Shown here one piece after another: positions 56,740 to 64,000 of a stretch of DNA of 64,000 nt. Location: contig JACEFZ010027761.1 of assembly GCA_014155875.1 (NCBI GenBank), positions 546,001 to 610,000 on the forward strand, in the 5' to 3' direction. The notes below the pieces were generated by a model. It searched no databases. It was not told the origin of the DNA and saw nothing but the letters and a program-made list of their open reading frames with translations. Position numbers and translations under genes: made by a program. Each line of letters begins with the position of its first letter. Positions within the stretch are counted from its first letter, which is position 1. Source of the DNA: Cepaea nemoralis. Taxonomy: Eukaryota; Mollusca; Gastropoda; Stylommatophora; Helicidae.

Positions 56740-58250
56740 CATCAAATCACATACGTGTTAAACAGACATTATCAAATCACATACGGGTTAAACAGACATG
56801 ATCAAATCACATACATGTGAAACAACAATGATCAAATCACATACATGTTAAGCAGACATGATCAACTCACATAATGTTAAACAGACATCAAATCACATAC
56901 ATGTTAAACAGACACGATCAAATCACATACATGTTAAAAAGACATTTTTAAATAACATACATGTTAAACAGGCATTATCAAATTACATACATGTTAAACA
57001 GACATTATGATATCACATAATGTTAAACAGACATTATCACATCACATCACATAATGTTAAACAGACATTATCAAATCACATACATGTTAAACAGACATTA
57101 TCAAATCACATATGTGTTAAACAGATATGATCAAATCACATACGTGTTAAACAGATATTATAGCATCACATACATGTTAAATAGACATTATCAAATCACA
57201 TACCTGTTAAACAGACATTATCAAATCACATACATGTTAAACAGACATTATCAAATCACATACATGTTAAACACACATTATCAAATCACATACATGTTAA
57301 ACAGACATGATCAAATCACATACATGGTAAACAGACAAGATCACATCACATACATGTTAAACAGACATTATCAAATCACATACATGTTAAACAGACATTA
57401 TCAAATCACATACATGTTAAACATACATTATTACATCACATAATGTTAAACAGACATTATCACATACATCACATACATGTTAAACAGACATTATCAAATC
57501 ACATACATGTTAAACAGACATTATAAATCACATAATGTTAAACAGACATTATCACACCACATACATGTTAAACAGACATTATCAAATCGCATACATGTTA
57601 AACAGACAAGATCAAATCACATACATGTTAAAGAGACATGATCAAATCACATACGTGTTAAACAGACATTATCGCATCACATACATGTTAAACAGACATT
57701 ATCGAATCACATACATGTTAAACAGACATTATCAAATCACATACATGTTAAACAGACATGATCAAATCACATACATGTTAAACAGACATGATCAAATCAC
57801 ATACATGTTAAACAGACATGATCAAATCACATACATGTTAAACAGACATTATCACATCACATACATGTTAAACAGACATTATACATCACAAAAGTGTTAA
57901 ACAGACATTATCACATCACATACATGTTAAAAACAGTGATCAGATCACATACATGTTAAACAGACATTATCAAAGCACATACATATTAAACAGACGTTAT
58001 CAAATTCACATACATGTTAAGCAGACATTATCAAATTCACGTACATGTTAAACAAACATTATCAAATCACATACATGTTAAACAGACATCAATTCACATA
58101 AATTATACTAAACAGACACTCTCCTACCACGTACATGGTGTAAAAGTGGTATTCTCAAATCACATACATGTTTTTTTTTAACAGCTATTCTCCAACCACG
58201 TATATTATTTAAAGCAATTATTCTCAAATCACAAACATTATATTAAACGG
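56740..58250. repeat. 30-bp tandem array, about 48 units
   Basis: Unit 'acatgttaaacagacattat' + 'caaatcacat'. 30 bp keeps frames open (57054-57443, 57535-57900). Right end degenerates. Confidence 0.97.
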
Positions 58251-58705
58251 TCATCCACTATGCTAGACAGCCAGCCCCAGGGACCCACATTATATAGAAC
58301 ATGCCACCGACTGAGCAAAGACATTTCATTCCACAGTTGACATCGAGTTAAGTTTCACCCAGGAGACCAGCCAACCTTGAGACAAGCCTGGGAACCCAAA
58401 CGTTAAAATCTTTAGCTTGGAGACACAGATTTATTAACTTAACGCGGTCGAGAAAAACAATTACAAGAAAACCGAAGATATCCAGTCTAGGTCTTGTCCT
58501 CCCCCTGTTGTATGAGAAACCTCACAAAAGTAAATGTGAAGTATTAGGAATGTTCTTCAATTAGAACCACAATGATAGAGTAAGTAGGTAATGTAATAGT
58601 ATTGTCTACGGCACACTACCCTCGACTAACGATTCCTTGTTAATGTCGTTACGAACCCGTAGGGACAAATGAGAAAATCACATTGAAAATTAATTACTGT
58701 AATTA
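58251..58705. other. Unassigned
   Basis: Apparently single-copy sequence. A short minus ATG frame near 58340 with hydrophobic residues was considered as a signal exon but lacks a convincing donor. Confidence 0.4.
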
Positions 58706-58710
58706 AAATG

Positions 58711-58945
58711 TAGCTGGCGCTGTGGGGAAGGCGAATTCAATTCGTAATCCCGCATACCGCGTTTGAAACACAGCTGCGAGCGATTTGGACGCAGACTTCA
58801 TTGCGCTGATTTTCATACAATGATAGGAGTGTCGGTCGTTCAGAAAGAAACCATACACTACTGAACGCAAACTTGCCAAGAAATCACAAACAACCAAGAA
58901 CTGATAGGGCTGACTGCAAGCGTCCTATAAAGGAGATGCAACTAT
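58711..58945 (+). mobile_element. SINE-D copy
   Basis: 'gctggcgctgtggggaaggc', 'cgtttgaaacacagctgcga', 'cgttcagaaagaaaccatac', 'cctataaaggagatgcaac'. Confidence 0.85.
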
Positions 58946-58954
58946 CCTAACTTA

Positions 58955-59075
58955 ATTGGAATTAAGCCTGGCGCGTCAGGGAAGCTGATTACGACCTGCT
59001 CTGATAATGCCAGGAGCACAGTTGGACGCGGGATCGACGCTTGGGCTCGTCGCCCACGGAAGTGAATCAGTGTCT
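58955..59075 (+). mobile_element. SINE-like tRNA-head fragment
   Basis: 'gcctggcgcgtcagggaagc' and 'gcgggatcgacgcttgggc'. Confidence 0.5.
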
Positions 59076-59079
59076 CAAT

Positions 59080-59208
59080 CCTTCCATCATGTGCCATGCC
59101 GGTAAGCGTGGGCGGTCATGTTTTACCATCTCACTCTATCACCAGAGTCGTGGATCAGCACCGTGTTCCTGTCTCGACCATGCCACGGGCCAGGCCATCC
59201 AGGTATTT
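59080..59208 (-). mobile_element. LINE-F1 3' end
   Basis: 'catcatgtgccatgccggta', 'agagtcgtggatcagc', 'gccatccaggtatttac'. Confidence 0.85.
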
Positions 59209-59209
59209 A

Positions 59210-59690
59210 CTATAATATATCGCGGACTACTTTTTCTGCCCATGTCACTTATAGACAATATAACGCCGACTACTTTTACTTTACATTACATTTATAGTGA
59301 TGAAATCAAAATCACCCAGGCTACTTTTACTTCCTATGAGATTTATATTGATGAAATAAAAATCACGACGGCTACGTTTACTTCCCATGATATTTATAGT
59401 GTTAAAGTTAATATCTTGCCGGCTACTTTTACTTATAAGGACATTTATAGTGTTAAAGTTAATATCTTGCCGACTAGCTTTTACTTCCCATGACAGTTAT
59501 AATGATAAAGTTAATATCTTGCCGACTAGCTTTTACTTCCCATGACAATTAAAGTGATAAATTCAATATCTTGTCGACTATTTTTTACTTCCCATGACAA
59601 TTATAGTGATACAGTCAATATCTTGCCGACTACACTTACTTCCCACGACGTGTATAGTGATGAAGTCAAAATCAAGCAGACTACATATCT
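59210..59690. repeat. ~52-bp degenerate tandem repeat
   Basis: 'gccgactagcttttacttcc' and 'catgacaattatagtgataa' recur about every 52-60 bp, eight to nine units, starting at the edge of the LINE end. Confidence 0.9.
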
Positions 59691-59854
59691 GGCTGTATCT
59701 CGCCAGGTGCATACTGCAGAGGTATATATCAACTTATGTCTAACATAGAATGATACTTTGGCTGAAATATGATGTATATCGTCGCTAACCTTGCGAGAAT
59801 GTGTTGAAGTTATATGCACGGAAGTCCTGTGTACATTGTAACGGCTGGAACCGA

Positions 59855-60205
<351 letters not shown>

Positions 60206-60543
60206 AATATATAATGCTTCAATAGTTGAGCAATCGATTATTGTTCATAGAACACAATATACGAAAGGCACATTGTTTATTGACTGTGTGATTGCTAAGC
60301 AGCAAGTGTTCTGAATATTATGATGACTTAACGACTGCACATGGATTCCTGATGACTGATTAACTCTCTTTCCCCCTCACACTGGTATATGTTCGGCTTC
60401 TCGATTTGTTAATTGTCTTTCCGTTCTACCTATGCATGTCACTTGACACTCAAACTGGATTTGATAAATACAGTTTAATGTGGTGTACTGAGACAATAGT
60501 TCTTTCACAGATTGGGTAGGTATCGATGTGGTTTTCGCTGATT
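60206..60543. other. Unassigned flank of the hAT element
   Basis: Nothing recognised. Confidence 0.4.
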
Positions 60544-61052
60544 GTTTAATACAGTGGTTCTCAACCGGTGGGGAATTCCCCCCCCCCCCCCCCCCAGGGG
60601 GGAATTTGAGGGTTTCCAGGGGGGAATGAAGACATTGTCAAATTGGCTTCAGGACCACACAAAACATGATCGGGATATTAAGCGTACTCGTGACGTTAAA
60701 TCCCCCGATTATTTCATGATCGCGTTAATACAAGAACCGATTACTTGATATTGTTTTCCCTCCATAATGTACGGTTCTTTTCCTTCTACCTAGCCTCTAT
60801 AATTTAGGTTCCGTATTTTACCAGAGATTTTATTTGAGGTAACTTACGTATTTTTTGTTATTGCTTCTCCGTTTTAATGAGGTTTGGAGTACTCATCATG
60901 TTAAATTTCCCGATTATTTCAAGATCGCATTAAAACAGAAACCGATTACCGAGATCCCTCCATTGTTTACGAATCTACACGCCTCAGCTTTTCAAATTAT
61001 TATTCTTGCGGAGGTAAGGAGACTTGTCTTTTTAAGACGTAAGTTGACTCGT

Positions 61053-61055
<3 letters not shown>

Positions 61056-61142
<87 letters not shown>

Positions 61143-61373
61143 CATATCCTATTTACAGGGCATTGCAGTCAACACCAGCATTTTACAGCTGCTGTTGATG
61201 TCTTGGCAAGTTTTATGTTCAGTGGTTTGCTATTGCTTTCTGAACGTCCGGCTCACATACTTTTCCATAAGAAACTGATGCAACGCGATCCGCTGGCGAA
61301 TCTCGCGCAGCTGTGTTTCGTACCTGGGTATACGGGATTACGAACAGCGTCCTTAACTACTTCATCAGGGAGA

Positions 61374-61375
<2 letters not shown>
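61056..61375 (-). mobile_element. SINE-D with (AT)n tail inside the hAT leader
   Basis: (at)n 61056-61140 then 'tgcatatcctatttacaggg', 'gctttctgaacgtccggctc', head near 61330-61375. Confidence 0.9.
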
Positions 61376-61469
<94 letters not shown>

Positions 61470-61674
61470 CGTCTCCGTGGCCTAAAGGCTTGCCAGCGGT
61501 GACCGATTTAACAGCAGACCACACCGTGCTGGGGTTTTAGCGTGTTGGTATTGGAGCCGGTCGTTCAGAAATCAATGACAAACTACTGAACGTAAAACTT
61601 GCCCAGACATCAACAACAGCAGTAAAATGCTGGTGTTGACAGCGATGTACTGTAAATAGGATGTGCAGTATAAT

Positions 61675-61705
<31 letters not shown>
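61376..61705 (+). mobile_element. (AT)n plus SINE-D with (GT)n tail inside the hAT leader
   Basis: (at)n 61377-61466, SINE 61467-61672 ('ccgtctccgtggcctaaagg', 'gtcgttcagaaatcaatgac', 'tactgtaaataggatgtgca'), then (gt)n 61678-61705. Forms an inverted pair with the previous SINE-D. It ends about 100 bp before the transposase ATG. Confidence 0.9.
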
Positions 61706-61708
<3 letters not shown>

Positions 61709-61802
61709 TATATATGTGCGTGTGGGTGTGTATACACGTCTGTGGGTGTTTATGTGTGTTGATCTTGACTTTATCGTTTTATATTTATAGAAACTGAAGC
61801 CC

Positions 61803-63590
61803 ATGATGAGTGTCAAGAAACGACAGTATGACCTGTCTTATTTGAATTATGGATTCACAAATATCGTCATCAACGGAGAAGAACGACCGCAGTGTGTTAT
61901 TTGTAGTAAAAGTTTGTCAAATGATTCTATGAAACCGACACAGTTGAGGAATCATTTGTTGAATGTTCATCCTCAATACAAGGACAAGGCCAAAACCTAT
62001 TTTGAACGTCTTGGGAATGCTGTCAAAAGGATGAGACTGGATTTAACAGGGGTATTCCAAGAAACAAACCAAAAGGTTACTGAGGCTTCCTATGTCGTAG
62101 CACTGGAGATAGCGAAGCAGAAAAAACCACATACAATCGGGGAATCTTTGATCAAACCTTGTTGTCTCAAGATGGTAGAAATTGTGTTGGGAAATGAATC
62201 AGAGAAAAAACTTGCAGCGGTTTCACTATCAAACGACACTGTTCAAAGGAGGATCAGCGATATGGCCAATGACATCAAGGATCAAGTTGTGCAAGAGATC
62301 AAGTCTGCAGCATTTGGGCTCTATTCAATTCAAATTGATGAATCGACTGATGTGGCATCGTGTTCTCAGTTGATAGTGTTTGCAAGGTATGTGCATTCAG
62401 GATCATTTAAAGAAGAACTTTTTTGTTCTCCTCTTGAAACAACTACCATGGCCTCTGATATTTTGGAAAAGGTTTCATCTTTCCTTGAATCAGAAAATCT
62501 TTTATGGGATAATATGTGTGGGTGCTGTACAGATGGAGCACCAGCTATGTTGGGGACCAAATCAGGATTTCAAGTTAGTGTGAAGAAACGTGCCCCAAAA
62601 GTGAAAGGCATTCATTGCATGATCCATCGTCAAGCACTGGCCTCCAAAACACTTCCAGCTCCTTTGGGGAAGGTTTTGGATCAAACCGTTCAGATAGTGA
62701 ATTTTATCAAAGGAGGAGCTCTCAACTCACGGCTTTTTAAGCAGTTATGCGTTGACATGGATGCAGGCCACCATTTGCTTCTTTTCCACACACATGTTCG
62801 ATGGCTGTCAAGAGGAAATGTAACTGCGCGAGTATATGAGCTGAGAGACGAGCTCAAATTATTTTTTGAAGTTCAGGGTAAGATGGACTTTTTCGCCTGG
62901 CTGGATGATGAGGAATGGATCATGCGCCTTGCCTATTTAGTTGATATTTTTGAGCAGTTGAATAAACTCAATCTTCAGATGCAAGGAAGGAATACAAATA
63001 TCATACAATTTGTGGATGCCTTGAGAGCTTTTATGAGCAAGCTGGAAAACTGGAAAAGAAAGGTCAATATGACAAATGTTGCAATGTTTGAGAAGCTGTC
63101 ATCCGTTCTCGTTGTTGATGGTAAAGACCAAGTACTTCCACAATTTGCAAAAAATGAAATTGTGCAGCATTTGACAGCGCTAGAAAATGAATTTGAGCGA
63201 TATTTTCCTGAACTTAGTGATGATGAGCTGGATTTGGTGCGAAACCCATTCAAATTATCAGTTGAAACAGTTTCTGATGATTGTCAAGTTGAATTTCTGG
63301 AGCTGAAAAATGATTCGGGGGCAAGGGATGTGTTCAGTGAGAAACCAATCACGGAATTTTGGCCCTTAATGTGCGGTTCATACCCAAAAGTGGCAGAAAA
63401 AGCAATCCGTGCATTGCTTCCATTTGCGTCAACATATCTTTGTGAGTCAGGCTTTTCAGCTCTGCTAGAAATTAAAACGAAACGACGCAACAGATTAGAT
63501 GTTGAAAACGATCTCCGTTGTGCCCTTTCAAGCACTCCTCCGCGTATTTCAGAATTGCTGCGGGAAAAACAATCACAGTGTTCTCATTGA
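61803..63590 (+). CDS. hAT-superfamily transposase with BED zinc finger, intact 595 aa
   Basis: A single uninterrupted frame. Residues 25-60 form a BED-type zinc finger (C31, C34, H51, H56) for terminal DNA binding. The RNase H-like catalytic core shows Asp179 in 'IQIDESTDVASCSQL', Asp244 in 'CCTDGAPAMLG', the hAT CxxH motif (C272-H275, 'HCMIHRQALASKTLP') and the acidic residue Glu548 in 'CESGFSALLEIKTKRRNRL'. The C-terminal hAT dimerisation segment includes Trp520 and 'SYPKVAEKA'. It resembles the ZBED5/FAM200/SCAND3-like branch. It acts in the nucleus on its own terminal repeats. The start is Met-Met; either could initiate. The frame lies inside a recognisable element, so it is a transposon gene, not clearly a domesticated one. 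No disabling change was seen, so it may be recently active. Confidence 0.95.
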   Translation: MMSVKKRQYDLSYLNYGFTNIVINGEERPQCVICSKSLSNDSMKPTQLRNHLLNVHPQYKDKAKTYFERLGNAVKRMRLDLTGVFQETNQKVTEASYVVALEIAKQKKPHTIGESLIKPCCLKMVEIVLGNESEKKLAAVSLSNDTVQRRISDMANDIKDQVVQEIKSAAFGLYSIQIDESTDVASCSQLIVFARYVHSGSFKEELFCSPLETTTMASDILEKVSSFLESENLLWDNMCGCCTDGAPAMLGTKSGFQVSVKKRAPKVKGIHCMIHRQALASKTLPAPLGKVLDQTVQIVNFIKGGALNSRLFKQLCVDMDAGHHLLLFHTHVRWLSRGNVTARVYELRDELKLFFEVQGKMDFFAWLDDEEWIMRLAYLVDIFEQLNKLNLQMQGRNTNIIQFVDALRAFMSKLENWKRKVNMTNVAMFEKLSSVLVVDGKDQVLPQFAKNEIVQHLTALENEFERYFPELSDDELDLVRNPFKLSVETVSDDCQVEFLELKNDSGARDVFSEKPITEFWPLMCGSYPKVAEKAIRALLPFASTYLCESGFSALLEIKTKRRNRLDVENDLRCALSSTPPRISELLREKQSQCSH

Positions 63591-64000
63591 TTACAATTTT
63601 CATTTAAATTACGAATCTACAATATCCAGGTTTTGTAATGAGCGTTTTGTTTGATGAAGCACAATTTTCTGGCATCCTGGTGTCGTATATTAAGCTACAA
63701 TTCTTTGACGTTTTAACTGTTTGTTTATTGTAGTATGATTAATGTGGTGTTTTAATAAAATATTGCTAATGTAAAAATGCTTCTATTTAAGTTTTAATAT
63801 CCATCAGCATATTCATTTGCTATTAACTGTAGAAAGCTACACTATAAAATGTATCTTTACATGTGAAGGTTATGTACAACTATGGAAAAAAATTAATATT
63901 TTCACTATTATAGGCATGTTATTTTTAATGCAACTTTTGAGGCTGACAATTTTGGAAAGTTGGAAGGGGGGGGGGGGGGGGGGGGGAATGACGTTCTGAA
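63591..64000 (+). other. hAT 3' non-coding region
   Basis: AT-rich sequence after the transposase stop. It has a possible polyadenylation signal, aataaa, near 63753, then the subterminal G tract at 63966-63987. No other gene is visible. Confidence 0.6.

Larger units (their letters stand above)
60552..64000 (+). mobile_element. Autonomous hAT element, right end beyond the window
   Basis: The left terminal repeat CAGTGGTTCTCAACC begins at 60552 and is typical of hAT elements; the preceding 8 bases (60544-60551, gtttaata) are the expected left target copy. A C tract then G run (60577-60604) follows. Near the right edge a G tract (63966-63987) followed by 'gaatgacgttctgaa' mirrors this subterminal pattern, so the right terminus is probably within a short distance outside. 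The 5' leader carries two SINE-D copies with (AT)n arrays and a roughly 50-bp internal duplication (about 60690-60735 and 60896-60945). Confidence 0.85.

Noticed and set aside
57054..57900. Repeated LNRHYQITYM-type frames
   Set aside because: 30-bp satellite; interrupted wherever a unit gains or loses a base.
58300..58360. Short minus ATG frame as the receptor signal-peptide exon
   Set aside because: Weakly hydrophobic, no good donor in the needed phase, nothing links it to the exon at 48963.

Overview
This is a window of animal nuclear DNA, very probably from a mollusc and perhaps a gastropod. That assignment rests on a split cys-loop receptor gene with large introns, several tRNA-derived SINE families, 3' fragments of non-LTR retrotransposons (LINEs), cut-and-paste DNA transposons, a Helitron and long satellite arrays. 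No operons, prokaryotic signals or tRNA/rRNA genes were seen. The species is inferred, not shown.

Two coding units are supported. (1) On the minus strand, from 48963 down to 12355, lies a nicotinic acetylcholine receptor (nAChR)-type subunit gene in seven recognisable exons (48800-48963, 48231-48385, 34128-34260, 32575-32711, 29318-29505, 14082-14168, 12355-12450). Every exon has AG/GT borders and all six junction phases agree. Together they run from the mature N-terminal helix through the 13-residue Cys-loop, the vicinal-Cys loop C and TM1-TM3. The signal-peptide exon and the M3-M4/TM4 exons were not found and are probably outside the window or too short to recognise. The subunit is alpha-like (Cys-Cys pair) but has lost two of the five aromatic-box residues. 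(2) On the plus strand at 61803-63590 is an intact 595-residue hAT (BED finger) transposase. Its element starts with a terminal repeat at 60552 and runs off the right edge.

Almost everything else is mobile or tandemly repeated DNA, mostly inside the receptor introns. 0-12 kb: a TTAA-type MITE, a LINE RNase H fragment split by a SINE, a 33-bp minisatellite, and mixed SINEs. 12-19 kb: receptor exons TM3 and TM2, and LINE RT/RNase H relics. 19.5-22.3 kb: a deleted hAT element with 8-bp target duplications, holding a Helitron whose 3' end is triplicated. 22.5-26.1 kb: a 46-bp satellite. 29-35 kb: three receptor exons among SINEs, a mariner MITE and LINE ends. 36-37 kb: a 17-bp array. 38-45 kb: a pair of duplicated blocks, each hit by the same LINE family. 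45-51 kb: SINEs, a 37-bp array and the two 5' receptor exons. 52-56 kb: a second duplicated pair, where one copy preserves the empty sites of insertions in the other, with a mariner relic between them. 56.7-58.3 kb: a 30-bp array. 59-64 kb: (AT)n-tailed SINEs and the hAT element.

Family labels used below are local to this window: SINE-A, -B, -C, -D and -F; element E; family H; LINE-F1 (RT with a (ATG)n 3' tail); RNH-LINEs (carry an RNase H domain).
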